From Candidatus Hydrogenedentota bacterium (GTDB taxonomy: Bacteria; Hydrogenedentota; Hydrogenedentia; Hydrogenedentales; CAILVY01): a DNA stretch of 64,000 bases. The stretch spans positions 1 to 64,000 of the forward strand of contig JAKQOG010000249.1 in the NCBI GenBank assembly GCA_029565395.1, written 5' to 3'. Numbering within the stretch: position 1 is the first letter of the stretch; every line of letters begins with the position of its first letter. Of this stretch, positions 17,191 to 26,383 are shown in pieces. Below the pieces are notes generated by a model. It made no database searches. It saw only the letters and a list, made by a program, of their open reading frames with translations, and was not told the origin of the DNA. The translations under genes were made by a program, and so were the position numbers.

Positions 17191-18192
17191 TCAGCGCATG
17201 CGGTGCAGCTTTCTGCCAGTCACTTGGTGGATGAACAACATACAGACAGTGATCGCCATAATCGCGGCAATCAACCCGATATGGCTAAGGGCCGGCACAG
17301 AGGGGTCTCCAGATTCCGCCGAGGTAGTGAATGCCGCGACACGCTCCTGATCGCTATAGTTTTCACCAAGGATTTGCAGCCATTCTTGGGCGTTGGTTCT
17401 GCCATCATGGTCGGGATCGGCCTGTCCGCCAATCACACCCATTGCTGATCCGCTGAGCGCCTCAATTCCTCCCACATCCGCAAGCAGCCCTTCAATGAAC
17501 GTGTTCTCGAAAAGCTGCCCATAGTACACGGGATCGACGGTCAGAAGCAGCGCGAGGAATTCAGCAAGGTCCGCGGCTATATCGGTCGCCTGATCCGGTG
17601 GAGCGCCAAGGATGATAATTTGATTGTACAGTCCCTCTAGAAATACGGGACCGGTCAACAATGAAAGAATTTGACCGTAACCGTTATGGGTTCCTGAAAC
17701 GAGATTCCGTTGGAACGAATCCAACTGCGTGTCTCCATGGTCAATCGCAAGAATCCAGAACATCTGGACCACATCCGGCACACCATCCCCTTGGTCTGCA
17801 ATCAAACCAGATCCGCCAATCTTGGGACTTGAGGGGCTTTTTAATTCCCCTTCTCTTTCTGCCGCCCCTTCTCCTTCTCTTTGCCCTTCTGTTTCTCCTT
17901 CTTCCACTCCTTCACCTGCGCCTTCAATTTCTCCCTCTCCCTCACCCGTTCCTTCTCCTTCACATAATTGTTGGAATTCATCGGCGACCACTTCGACTTG
18001 CTCAGGCAGTCGGGCCGGGTCTGCATCGTCCAATGATGCAGTCATACTTGAAAAAACAACAACACTTAGGATGTCAATAATTGCCATTAGGATCAAGAGT
18101 TCAATCAGTGTGACTCCCAAGATAGATCTGAACACAGCAGATGGCCTGTTCATCCCCCCCCCCAGCGTCCTGAATACAATTCGCTTGCCCAT
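17191..18192 (-). CDS. Prepilin-like protein with Gly-Glu linker and IPTL-like C-terminal tail
   Basis: A 333-residue protein. Near the N-terminus is a type IV prepilin/pseudopilin signal, G|VTLIELLILMAIIDILSVVVF, with Glu at +5 after the cleavage Gly. Then follow a stalk-like segment, an ~45-residue Gly-Glu low-complexity linker, and a mostly helical ~150-residue domain with an EF-hand-like DPDHDGRTNAQEW. It ends with VPALSHIGLIAAIMAITVCM plus basic residues, which matches the pattern of IPTL-CTERM sorting tails. Start taken at ATG 18192, because AGGAGGG sits 7 nt before it; the open frame to 18255 lacks such a site. A protein with both a prepilin leader and an IPTL-like tail is unusual. It may be exported by the PilB/GspE-type machinery encoded at 12512 (inference). 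Confidence 0.75.
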   Translation of the reverse strand: MGKRIVFRTLGGGMNRPSAVFRSILGVTLIELLILMAIIDILSVVVFSSMTASLDDADPARLPEQVEVVADEFQQLCEGEGTGEGEGEIEGAGEGVEEGETEGQREGEGAAEREGELKSPSSPKIGGSGLIADQGDGVPDVVQMFWILAIDHGDTQLDSFQRNLVSGTHNGYGQILSLLTGPVFLEGLYNQIIILGAPPDQATDIAADLAEFLALLLTVDPVYYGQLFENTFIEGLLADVGGIEALSGSAMGVIGGQADPDHDGRTNAQEWLQILGENYSDQERVAAFTTSAESGDPSVPALSHIGLIAAIMAITVCMLFIHQVTGRKLHRMR

Positions 18193-18359
18193 TTTCAACC
18201 CTCCTTTGCCCGTGACGGGAAAGTACAGCAGTTGACTGCTCAAATTGTACTTCAATTGCTTTTAGTATGAAACTGTTTTTAGTATATGTCAATGAAAAAC
18301 TTTAAGGATTACCGCCTTTGGACGCGTAAATTTTTTCGAGTAAACGGCTTCGGGAGTGT

Positions 18360-19358
18360 TCAGTGCCGCCGCAGGAATTTTTGAAGACGCTTTCCGTTGA
18401 TGTCGCCGAGGAAGAGATTGCCTTGTGCGTCGAGGGCGATACCGTGAACCCAATTGAGTTCGCCGGGTTTTTCCTGGCCATCATCCCCCTTCGGGAACAG
18501 GTGTAGTTCAAGGAGTTTCCCATCTGTATTAAATTTCATCACGAGTTGATCTTTCGGAGGGATTCCCAATAGTGCACCGGACCAGACCGTCGTGGATGAA
18601 CCGCACACCCAGATTTCGTCCTTATCGGTAATCCAGAATCCCCAGGGGACGAGCAGGTGTTTCCATGAATCAAGGAGTTTTCCGCCGGTATCATATACTT
18701 GCACACGGGCGTTGTTGCGATCGGCGATGTAGAGGCGGTCCTTCGAGTCGATAACGATAGCGTGGGGAATACTAAATTGGTCATTTCCCGTGCCGAGGCT
18801 CCCCCATGCGTTGATATAGTTGCCCTCCTTGTTAAAATGGATCACGCGGGCGTTTCCGTAGCCGTCGGTAACGAATATGTCCCCATTCGAAGCGAATGCC
18901 ATGTCGGTCGGCTTGAAGAAGTGCCGTTCGTCCATCCCGGCCTCACCCTCCACACCTAGCGTGAGAAGAACCTCCCCATCACGCTTGTGCTTCCGGATCA
19001 CATGTCTGTGGACGTCCGACGTCCACACATATCCTTCATTATCGATCTTGATGTGATGCGCGCCCGGCATGTCTCCCCAGCCAAAGAGATAGCGGCCGTC
19101 CGGCGCATAGACTTGCACGGACGGCGCTTTCCGGGTGCACATCCAGATATTGCCTTCTCCGTCGATGGTTACGCCCGGCATGGCCGCCCATTGGATTACC
19201 GGCGGTTTCTGTGGCCAACCCTCAACCACTTCGTAGGATGGCGCCGGATTTATGCGGGGATACTCAGGATTCGGCGGGGCGGATGCGGGGAATGCCGGAG
19301 CTGACGCAAACGTCAACAGCATGAGGAACGCTATGATAGGATATGTGTGTGTTTTCAT
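18360..19358 (-). CDS. Secreted NHL-repeat beta-propeller protein
   Basis: A 332-residue protein with a signal peptide (MKTHTYPIIAFLMLLTFASA) and about six NHL-type blades, for instance FKPTDMAFASNGDIFVTDGY, IPHAIVIDSKDRLYIADRNN and VHGIALDAQGNLFLGDINGK. The fold resembles the peptidyl-alpha-hydroxyglycine lyase propeller, but catalytic identity cannot be shown; it may be a lyase-like enzyme or a binding propeller. Start chosen at ATG 19358 because the signal peptide begins there and because an apparently leaderless promoter ends 7 nt before it. It lies 65 bp downstream of the sulfatase gene, same strand. Confidence 0.8.
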   Translation of the reverse strand: MKTHTYPIIAFLMLLTFASAPAFPASAPPNPEYPRINPAPSYEVVEGWPQKPPVIQWAAMPGVTIDGEGNIWMCTRKAPSVQVYAPDGRYLFGWGDMPGAHHIKIDNEGYVWTSDVHRHVIRKHKRDGEVLLTLGVEGEAGMDERHFFKPTDMAFASNGDIFVTDGYGNARVIHFNKEGNYINAWGSLGTGNDQFSIPHAIVIDSKDRLYIADRNNARVQVYDTGGKLLDSWKHLLVPWGFWITDKDEIWVCGSSTTVWSGALLGIPPKDQLVMKFNTDGKLLELHLFPKGDDGQEKPGELNWVHGIALDAQGNLFLGDINGKRLQKFLRRH

Positions 19359-19365
19359 GGGACCG

Positions 19366-19395
19366 ATGATAGGGCATTTCGCTCCCATACGGCAA
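19366..19395 (-). promoter_or_regulatory. Leaderless-type promoter of the NHL protein gene
   Basis: On the minus strand: TTGCCG (19395-19390), 18-nt spacer, TATCAT (19371-19366), then 7 nt and the ATG. The start site would fall on or next to the A of ATG. No Shine-Dalgarno sequence is present. The same arrangement, with conserved spacer bases, occurs at 26354-26383. Confidence 0.5.
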
Positions 19396-19423
19396 CCTCG
19401 CGGCCACATGGTGATTTCCCGGA

Positions 19424-21355
19424 TCAGTCCACTTGTCTTCTCTGGGGCCAGAGGTCAATAGCATCTTTGATAAGGCGCTGCGCGAATCCATAGCCGAGGG
19501 TATCGACGTCCGTATTCGCGGTCTCTTTCTTTTCCTGGAAACTCTTCCAGTCCTCCAAGGTGAGACGATCATCCGTGTGACTGTATTGGAAAGCATTGAG
19601 GGCGAAAAGAAACACATACCCCTGATCGGTTTCTCTGGCTTCTTTGAAAATTGCCTTGAAGGCTTCATCGGGGTCCCCGCAGACGCCCAGCGCCTGCGCC
19701 GCCATGATGCGGTTCGCCGCCATGACATCATTCGCCATTATTTTCTTGAGCGCGGTTTGGACTTCTTCCGTGTTGGAGCGTGCCAGGAACAAGCCGTACG
19801 CCCCCCAGTAGCGGGCTGCCGGATGGTCATCCTGCAAATAGGTCAAGTAGTCCGGTACGGAGTTGGGATTGCCAAGACTTGCCTGCTTCGCAATAGACAA
19901 CAACCGCGCCACGGGATAGCGATCACTCTGGCCATATTCATACAATGTTTTACACGTCTTACCGGGCCCGGCCAATTCCGCGCACATCGGCTCAGGGATG
20001 AGCGCCATATCGCGGGTTTCGATCATCCAACGATCCAGATCTTCCGCCAAAGCGTGGAGACGTTCCTCATGCTCCGGCAGATCCGCCAGGTTTTTTATGT
20101 GCCATGGATCTTCCTGCGTATCGAAAAGCTCCACCACCGGTTTGGGGTGAAAAAACTGGGATTGAACGGCATCACACTTGCCCTCGGCATAGTACTTCTC
20201 CCAGACACCCCAGTTCGCCTGTACCTCAAAACCGTATCGGGTGTCGCGCCCCCGCGGCCGGTGCGGCATGAAATTCCGGATATAATACCAGCGCCCGTCG
20301 GTTACCGCGCGCGAAAAATCATAGCGTTCCGACATCCGATCTCGGTAGAGATGCACGGTTGCCGGGGCGGGTTCCGTACCCGGACCTAAAAAAACGCTCC
20401 CCTGCATCAGCGCTGGCACGGGAAGTCCGGCGAGCGAGAGGGCCGTTTTCGGGAAGTCGACAAAGCAAACCCGGCGATCCACCGTACTTCCGGGGGACGC
20501 TGGAGCGAGATGCTGCCACTTTTTAGGAAATCGAACGATAAGTGGCACCTGCGTGCCCACATTGTAGATGTAGCGTTTGGATCGGGAAAGTTGTCCGGCG
20601 TTGTCCGAATAGAAAAATATAATCGTATCGTCGGCCAGTCCTTCCTCCTCCAATTCCTTCCACTTCTCGCCCACCATGGAGTCCATGAGCGTAATGAGAT
20701 CGTGGAACCGGGCCCAGTCCTCACGGATTTCCGGCAGATCGGGATGATACGGCGGGAGCTGGATGTCCTTTGGATTAATTCTGGGCGTTGGCGGAATCTG
20801 GCCCCGTTCCACGTATTTTTTAATGGCTTCCCGGTCTAACTGGCTTTCATGCGTCACCGTAATATTAAAAACCGCGAAGAAAGGCTGGCCTGGCTTCCGG
20901 TTCTTGTAGTGTGCCTTGGCGCTCGATTCATCCCAGACATCGGGATTACGGATGAAGTTCGAGTTGTAGTCCTCCTTGCTGTTGTTCGTACAGTAATATC
21001 CCGCTTCTCTGAAGATCTTGGGATAGGCGGGAATCAAATCCGGAAGCTGCACACGGCTGCGCATTTGGTGGGTCCCCAAGGTGGGGGAATGCATGCCTGT
21101 TAACAAGGCTGACCGTGACACCGCGCAAACCGGCGCATTGGCATAGGCATGCGTATACCGAATGCCTTCTGCCGCCATCCGATCCAGATTCGGCGTCTGG
21201 GCTGCGGTGCACCCATAGCAGCCAAGGTAGGGGCTGATGTCCTCGCATGTGATCCAGAGAATATTCGGACGATCCACAGCGTGCGCACGCCCCGCCGCCA
21301 GAGAAAGGGCCGTCGCCGCGGATAGGCTGTTCTTTAGAAAATCGCGTCTTTTCAT
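19424..21355 (-). CDS. Tat-exported sulfatase with C-terminal HEAT-like region
   Basis: A 643-residue sulfatase (type I, formylglycine-dependent) that should hydrolyse sulfate esters or N-sulfate of glycans in the periplasm. Tat signal KRRDFLKNSLSAATALSLAA, then PNILWITCEDISPY (metal site). The active-site motif is VCAVSRSALLTG (C77-A-V-S-R81); the usual third-position Pro is Val here, while Cys and Arg are kept. Further family blocks: GTHQMRSR, YSDNAGQ, and the VTDGRWYYIRNF block. After ~residue 480 comes a helical HEAT-like repeat region (AARYWGAYGLFLARS; ANRIMAAQALGVCGDPDEAF), an extension seen in planctomycete-type sulfatases of this class. AGGAG lies 7 nt before the ATG. Confidence 0.9.
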   Translation of the reverse strand: MKRRDFLKNSLSAATALSLAAGRAHAVDRPNILWITCEDISPYLGCYGCTAAQTPNLDRMAAEGIRYTHAYANAPVCAVSRSALLTGMHSPTLGTHQMRSRVQLPDLIPAYPKIFREAGYYCTNNSKEDYNSNFIRNPDVWDESSAKAHYKNRKPGQPFFAVFNITVTHESQLDREAIKKYVERGQIPPTPRINPKDIQLPPYHPDLPEIREDWARFHDLITLMDSMVGEKWKELEEEGLADDTIIFFYSDNAGQLSRSKRYIYNVGTQVPLIVRFPKKWQHLAPASPGSTVDRRVCFVDFPKTALSLAGLPVPALMQGSVFLGPGTEPAPATVHLYRDRMSERYDFSRAVTDGRWYYIRNFMPHRPRGRDTRYGFEVQANWGVWEKYYAEGKCDAVQSQFFHPKPVVELFDTQEDPWHIKNLADLPEHEERLHALAEDLDRWMIETRDMALIPEPMCAELAGPGKTCKTLYEYGQSDRYPVARLLSIAKQASLGNPNSVPDYLTYLQDDHPAARYWGAYGLFLARSNTEEVQTALKKIMANDVMAANRIMAAQALGVCGDPDEAFKAIFKEARETDQGYVFLFALNAFQYSHTDDRLTLEDWKSFQEKKETANTDVDTLGYGFAQRLIKDAIDLWPQRRQVD

Positions 21356-21541
21356 AATGGCTCCTGTTACACCGTTAGTCCCTCATTGCCAACTCCTGCG
21401 CCGTTCTCATTCCTATGCTGTCAAATTATAGCAAGCGGATTCAGGCAGAACGAACAATGCACTTCTTAGAAACAGGTAAAGAGTTCGAGTTTTCAATGGA
21501 TCTTACAGGGGATATCACTGCAACTGATTTGGTTATCGGGG

Positions 21542-22993
21542 TTATTGAATTTCGCAACCGTTTTTCGGCATGGATTTCAGATAGGCATTCAAAGAGGTCT
21601 CTTTAGGGATGTTTGCGGTAATGTAACCGGCTACGGAATCGGTAAAGGAAAAGGAACATGGCTCCGCCTTTTTCATACCGGAGCCGTTGCTTTCATGCGG
21701 GTACCGTTTTTGCCACTCCAATTCCGGAATGGCAACCGAATAGTGTTTTTGGGGGTCAAGCGAACTGTTGACCTTCCAATTGACAAGGGCGCGTTCAAGT
21801 TTCGCATTAAAACCATCCCATGACACCACTATTTGCTTATCTTTGAATTGGGGCGTGATATAGGCTTCAATATCTTTTCCCGTAAGCGTCATCTTGATTA
21901 TTTTGTAGCCTCGGAAGCCTCCGGACAGGAAAAGATCGGCTACGGTGATGTCGCCCGCCGGCAAATCGGCGCGGAATATGTAGGGCGCGTTAAACAAGCC
22001 GATATCCGTCTGCGCGGAACGCCGCAGGGCTTCCGCGGCAAGGCGACCGAAGGTTATCGCGTTTACGGCCTCGTCTGAATGCGCAACAACACGGTTGGCT
22101 TCCGGGCACACCGCCTTGGTCCGTTCTTCAATGAGAGCCATCACTTTCGCGTCACACGGGATCATTTTATGATCCATTTTCACCAGTGATACGTCCGCCT
22201 GTTTGACTTGACGCGCGTCCAAATCAATTTGCAGATCAACGCGGCCCACGTGCTGCGCATATTCGCCTGCCTGTACAATGAGCGCGCCGGAATCGGTATG
22301 TATGGGCTTTTCCAGCAACTCGTGCGTATGCCCGCTGACAAAAATATCGACGGCAGGCACTCTTTTCGAGATTTTCAGGCAGGTTTCGGAACCCAAATGA
22401 CATAAGATGACTTGCAGATCCGATACCGGTTCAATGCGGTCAACTTCTTTGACAAGACGATTCATGCATTCTTCATCATTGAGCGTAGTGTTCGCATCGT
22501 CGCCGCTTTTGACCGTCAGGCCGATTACCGCCACACGCACGCTATTGACCGTAAAAACCTTGGAAGGCTCAAAATTTTGCCGGAAGCAATTCATGCATAC
22601 GAACGAGATTTTGGGAGCGGCTTTGACGGCGCCCTCCAGATACAAGGGATCGCGCATGTCATGATTGCCCGGCACCGCAACATCATGTCCCGCTTCATTC
22701 ATCGCTTCGTACATAATGGAATTGTGGGTCATGAACGAGACCATATCGCCCTTTTCCGTCACATCGCCGCCATCCAGCACCAACACGTCCTGGCGCTGTT
22801 CGCGGACCTGGTGAATGTAGCCCGAAACATAGGGCATCCCCCCCAAAGCATCATGCCCCGGACGAATCCGCGCATGAAGATCATTGGTATGCAACAACAA
22901 AAGGCTTTTGGTTTCCGCGAAAACCGGCAACGCCAATGCCAGCACGAGAATTGCGATATACCCGCCACGAACCAACAACGACTGCTTTCTCAT
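21542..22993 (-). CDS. Exported 5'-nucleotidase / metallophosphatase (UshA/CpdB-like)
   Basis: A 483-residue two-domain enzyme. Signal peptide (ending VFAE), calcineurin-like metallophosphatase domain with LLHTNDLHAR (metal site), VLDGGDV, VPGNHDM, ILCHLGSET and VSGHTHE, then the 5'-nucleotidase C-terminal domain (~300-483). The family hydrolyses 5'-nucleotides or 2',3'-cyclic nucleotides in the periplasm; precise specificity cannot be assigned. Start at ATG 22993, with AGGAG 9 nt upstream. The gene is monocistronic as far as can be seen (distances of 186 and 182 bp). Confidence 0.9.
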   Translation of the reverse strand: MRKQSLLVRGGYIAILVLALALPVFAETKSLLLLHTNDLHARIRPGHDALGGMPYVSGYIHQVREQRQDVLVLDGGDVTEKGDMVSFMTHNSIMYEAMNEAGHDVAVPGNHDMRDPLYLEGAVKAAPKISFVCMNCFRQNFEPSKVFTVNSVRVAVIGLTVKSGDDANTTLNDEECMNRLVKEVDRIEPVSDLQVILCHLGSETCLKISKRVPAVDIFVSGHTHELLEKPIHTDSGALIVQAGEYAQHVGRVDLQIDLDARQVKQADVSLVKMDHKMIPCDAKVMALIEERTKAVCPEANRVVAHSDEAVNAITFGRLAAEALRRSAQTDIGLFNAPYIFRADLPAGDITVADLFLSGGFRGYKIIKMTLTGKDIEAYITPQFKDKQIVVSWDGFNAKLERALVNWKVNSSLDPQKHYSVAIPELEWQKRYPHESNGSGMKKAEPCSFSFTDSVAGYITANIPKETSLNAYLKSMPKNGCEIQ

Positions 22994-23175
22994 TCTTGTA
23001 CACTCCTGCGTTCTGAATAGTGAATACAACTATACACAGTTAATCGGAATTTCTCACCCAACACAAATTCAGGCCTTTCGCCGTCAAAGGCAGTCATCGC
23101 CGCGCACTAACAGGAACTTACGATAGCGCATTAGAAATCCGGGATATTGTGCGGTTCCGGTCGTGTCCTTGCTAT

Positions 23176-24159
23176 CTACTGCTGGCCGTCTTCGCGTTTG
23201 GCTGCGTTGACCAGTTTGTCAATACGTTTCGCGGTCCAGCGCGCCTCTTCATTGAATCCAACGGTCTGGTAGAACCGGCGCAATTCCCGCTCGCGCGCAA
23301 GGACATCGAATCCGATGCTATGTTGAAGCTTGCGCAGGCAGACGGGGCAAAGGTGCAGGGGCTGTGAATCACTTTCCGCGAGGTGATTGGAACCGTTCAT
23401 CACGCATCTGAAATGGATGCAGTGTTCAAGACCAAACATGTGGCCGGTCTCATGCACAAACACTTGTGCGCTTCTGCGCAAAATGCAATTGAGATAATCA
23501 GGGCCGCGTTCAGCGCCATAGAACGCCGGGTCATAGCGTAAGAAGCTGTACACGCCGACGCGTTCTTGGAGCGACGCCTCCCCAAAGACGAAATTCCACG
23601 ACGGTTCAGGATACAGGTCTTCCATGGTGATCGCGAGAAGACAAAACGCGTTGCTGGGGAGGCGTGACTTCAGGCGGTCAAGCACGTCGGTCGAAAGGAT
23701 CTGCCGGGTATGAGACGTGGAATTTATGCGTGTGGTGAGATGAAAATCATTAAGGTTTACCATGGGCAACACGAGCACTTTCATTGCGAAGTAAGCGGAG
23801 GCGTAGGTCTTGAGTTGGTCGATAAGAGCACTCTGCTCCTTGGGGAATTCACCGAGTGGAAGCAGGTAGATGGTAGTGCGCGTGCTATCGGGGCGATTCG
23901 GGTTGGACTGTACGAACTGATCGAAGGTCTGTCCAGGTTCATTATGGACTGCCAGCCAATCATTGGATCCCGGTGCTGGAATGGGATCGAAATCCGTGCT
24001 GTCCTCGAATGCCGCACGCAAAGTGGGGGGGAGATACATGAGCGGTCCGATGGCATCGGTGCGCTCCTTGGCCGTCGGCGGCGTGAAAATCTTAGTGCCG
24101 CCGCAAAGGATGACGATCGGGCACACTATCAGAAGAGAGACATTTCGCATCCCCTGCAT
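23176..24159 (-). CDS. Archaemetzincin-like zinc metalloprotease
   Basis: A 327-residue protein with the complete archaemetzincin signature: HETGHMFGLEHC (H236, E237, H240, H246, C247), C252, M254 of the Met-turn, and CPVC (C271, C274). The family binds a catalytic and a structural zinc and acts as an aminopeptidase-like protease; its physiological substrates in bacteria are unknown. Unlike the compact cytosolic archaeal members, this copy has an N-terminal hydrophobic segment (VSLLIVCPIVILCGG), suggesting export or membrane attachment, and an extra ~60 residues at the N-terminus. Two starts are possible (24159 or 24150). AGGGG lies immediately before the second. Confidence 0.85.
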   Translation of the reverse strand: MQGMRNVSLLIVCPIVILCGGTKIFTPPTAKERTDAIGPLMYLPPTLRAAFEDSTDFDPIPAPGSNDWLAVHNEPGQTFDQFVQSNPNRPDSTRTTIYLLPLGEFPKEQSALIDQLKTYASAYFAMKVLVLPMVNLNDFHLTTRINSTSHTRQILSTDVLDRLKSRLPSNAFCLLAITMEDLYPEPSWNFVFGEASLQERVGVYSFLRYDPAFYGAERGPDYLNCILRRSAQVFVHETGHMFGLEHCIHFRCVMNGSNHLAESDSQPLHLCPVCLRKLQHSIGFDVLARERELRRFYQTVGFNEEARWTAKRIDKLVNAAKREDGQQ

Positions 24160-24236
24160 TGTAGGTCAATTCTATGAGAGAAACAACCGGAGAAAGTAAA
24201 AAAAAAGTAAAGAGACAGTAACGAAATAAGTCAGAC

Positions 24237-24335
24237 CGAAGGTGGAGTTGGCGCAGATTTTTTCTGCGCTCTAAACCTAACTCGCCACAGTCCCTTTCAC
24301 ACCGAAGGTGTAATAGAAAGTAGCCGGGGCATGTG
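24237..24335. repeat. REP-like palindromic intergenic element
   Basis: Contains GCGCAGA (24251-24257) paired with TCTGCGC (24263-24269), the short palindrome ACACCGAAGGTGT, and then AATAGAAAGTAGCCGGGGC. The last portion has the look of the CCCCGAAGGGG...AATAGCCGGGG-type repeats scattered between genes in planctomycetes and relatives. It lies between two same-strand genes and may also protect or end the glycoside hydrolase downstream transcript's neighbour. Confidence 0.4.
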
Positions 24336-24345
24336 CGTTCCCACC

Positions 24346-26346
24346 CTATGATTTCCAGCGGATGATCAAAATATGAACCCCTAATGGTTCCATGGCGTAT
24401 TCTATGTTAGTTGCGCCGGGCGCGGACACCACCGGCTTCCCATCGGTTTGATCCGTGATGGATTCCACTGCGGCGGGCAAGGTGAAACGGGCGGTGTTTC
24501 CTTCACGCGTGTTATTGACCAGCACAACATAGGTGGCGTTGACAGAGTGTTTGATGAGAGCATTAAGCCACGGCGCCGTTTCGATCACAATCTGGGGAGG
24601 GTTTTCAATAGACAACAAAACAGGCGACATCTCCTTAATTTCCTGTGCGATCTTCTTGATCTTGCCCCATTGTTCCTCGAACGGCGTGGTGGGATCCCGG
24701 TGGATGTCGAACCAACTGTAAAACACGATGCCCATGGCGCCTTCGGCGATGCTTTGCCACGCCATGGACCGCATTTCCTCGAAGGTAGGCGTGCGCTTCG
24801 CGGCCTTGTCGGTTTCGTTCTTCTGGTAATTCGCCCAATTGAACACCTGGGGGACCTGCCAAATCGCACGGCTGCCACAGAGGGCGGTCATCATCTTGCG
24901 TGCATATTCCCCCGCCTTTGCGGGCGGCTGTTGCGGAATGGGATACGGATCCGTCCCGATAACGTCATAGGAGGGCAAATACTCTCGAATCTGTTCGATC
25001 TGGTAGAGCACCACCCACGCGGGATGATTCGGGTCGAGGTCTTCAATCCATTGCCGGTGCTGACTTAATTGCTCCAGCATTTCCAACGGCAATTCATCGT
25101 TGATATACCACGCCATCAGCGCGGGATGATCCCGGAACTGTTCCACCGTGGATTTGATGCGGGCATACTCTTCTTCTTTTGAATGAATATCCGGCGGACA
25201 CACCGATGACCCGAAATACAGGTCTTTAACCGTGTAGATGACTTTCAGGCCGTGCGCCTGAATCGCATCCATCATCTCTTGGGACGGCGGGCCATACGGC
25301 ATGAGGCAATTGAACGCACTCTGTGCATAGACATCGAGTTGTTCCGCCGTGACGCTTCCCCAATACATGCCAAGAGGGAAGAACGGTTCGCCGTTGAGTA
25401 TGAGCCGGTTATGTGCATCGATATAGGCTTTTCGATCCAGGATTTCCATGTTACGCGAAATGGCCCACGTGTCCGTGGCTAAGGTATCCCCATTTTTAGA
25501 CTTGAGCGTAATCTCGGCGGTATACCGCCCGTTCAGCAGCGCCTTACCGTCCATTACAATGTCCATGCTCTCCGCCGGAACGGGATTCATCCCGCCTTGA
25601 GCAACAATCGTATGATCCGCCTCATTCGACAGACGCCACACCAGCAACACATCCGATAATTGAAGCGGATAATCCGTCAGATTGGTTAAACACCGAATCT
25701 TTACAGGATCGGGATTTGGCCCCAACACCTGATTGCGGTAATTCGGCGACATCAGCATCGAGGACAAGGGCCGCTCCGCCACGGGCGCCACCGACATATC
25801 ATCCCACCACGCCGTACCCGTCATTTCCCGGCGCAGATAGCAGCTCAACCCGATGTGTTTTGCTTCCGGAGGAATCCGTGGCGTGATGCTCTTGACCTGC
25901 GTCCAATCAGATGTCCCTTTCACGCCCTCCGGATAACACCCGCCGGCCCATTTCCCCTGCGCATCCGAATATTCAACACAAATCGTTGCGCCGGTTTCAT
26001 CGCCCACGACATCCTGAGTTTTGATCCAGGCGCTGATCTCATACATCTTGCCGGGCAACAACGCCACCGGTTGCGAACAGAGGAGATAGGCATTTTTGTC
26101 TGTGTTTGCATAGGTAAGCGACGCCTCCCCGGAATGCTTCACCTCCGTGTCGCGATGATACACATTCCCCGGACTGTTCCAATTGGCCGCCAGGCCATTG
26201 TCCGCACTCTGCTCAAACCCGGCATTCTTAAGCAGGTTCTCGCCCATGGCCGTGCCTAGCGGATCAGCCCTAGCGGATAGGGACAGTAATGACAGAGATA
26301 GCAACAATAAAAGAAATATTGAAAAGCAATGTGTATGTGTTTTCAT
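24346..26346 (-). CDS. Secreted glycoside hydrolase-like protein with N-terminal carbohydrate-binding module
   Basis: A 666-residue protein. Signal peptide (MKTHTHCFSIFLLLLLSLSL...), then a jelly-roll module (~35-190; starts NLLKNAGFEQSADNGLAANW, ends AWWDDMSV) of the CBM4/9 kind, a beta-sandwich (~200-290), and a (beta/alpha)8-like barrel (~300-590) with NGEPFFPLGMYWG, AWYINDELPLEML (candidate acid/base Glu) and IGTDPYPIP. A C-terminal beta domain follows. The layout is that of GH2/GH5/GH86-like enzymes; the family cannot be pinned down and the substrate is unknown. ATG at 26346 follows a leaderless-type promoter by 7 nt. Confidence 0.65.
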   Translation of the reverse strand: MKTHTHCFSIFLLLLLSLSLLSLSARADPLGTAMGENLLKNAGFEQSADNGLAANWNSPGNVYHRDTEVKHSGEASLTYANTDKNAYLLCSQPVALLPGKMYEISAWIKTQDVVGDETGATICVEYSDAQGKWAGGCYPEGVKGTSDWTQVKSITPRIPPEAKHIGLSCYLRREMTGTAWWDDMSVAPVAERPLSSMLMSPNYRNQVLGPNPDPVKIRCLTNLTDYPLQLSDVLLVWRLSNEADHTIVAQGGMNPVPAESMDIVMDGKALLNGRYTAEITLKSKNGDTLATDTWAISRNMEILDRKAYIDAHNRLILNGEPFFPLGMYWGSVTAEQLDVYAQSAFNCLMPYGPPSQEMMDAIQAHGLKVIYTVKDLYFGSSVCPPDIHSKEEEYARIKSTVEQFRDHPALMAWYINDELPLEMLEQLSQHRQWIEDLDPNHPAWVVLYQIEQIREYLPSYDVIGTDPYPIPQQPPAKAGEYARKMMTALCGSRAIWQVPQVFNWANYQKNETDKAAKRTPTFEEMRSMAWQSIAEGAMGIVFYSWFDIHRDPTTPFEEQWGKIKKIAQEIKEMSPVLLSIENPPQIVIETAPWLNALIKHSVNATYVVLVNNTREGNTARFTLPAAVESITDQTDGKPVVSAPGATNIEYAMEPLGVHILIIRWKS

Positions 26347-26353
26347 AAACGCG

Positions 26354-26383
26354 ATAATAGGACATTTAACTCCCCTAAACCAA
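26354..26383 (-). promoter_or_regulatory. Leaderless-type promoter of the glycoside hydrolase-like gene
   Basis: On the minus strand: TTGGTT (26383-26378), 18-nt spacer, TATTAT (26359-26354), 7 nt, then ATG. It matches the promoter at 19366-19395 in spacing and in spacer sequence (GGGAG, AAATG and CCTAT blocks are the same). Confidence 0.5.

Noticed and set aside
17841-18026. Low-complexity Lys/Glu-rich frame in the region that encodes the Gly-Glu linker
   Set aside because: It is a frame shadow of the GGA/GAA-rich linker of the prepilin-like gene; no ribosome-binding site or other support.
19433-20389. 318-codon frame opposite the sulfatase
   Set aside because: Antisense to a strong family match; no motif or start signal.
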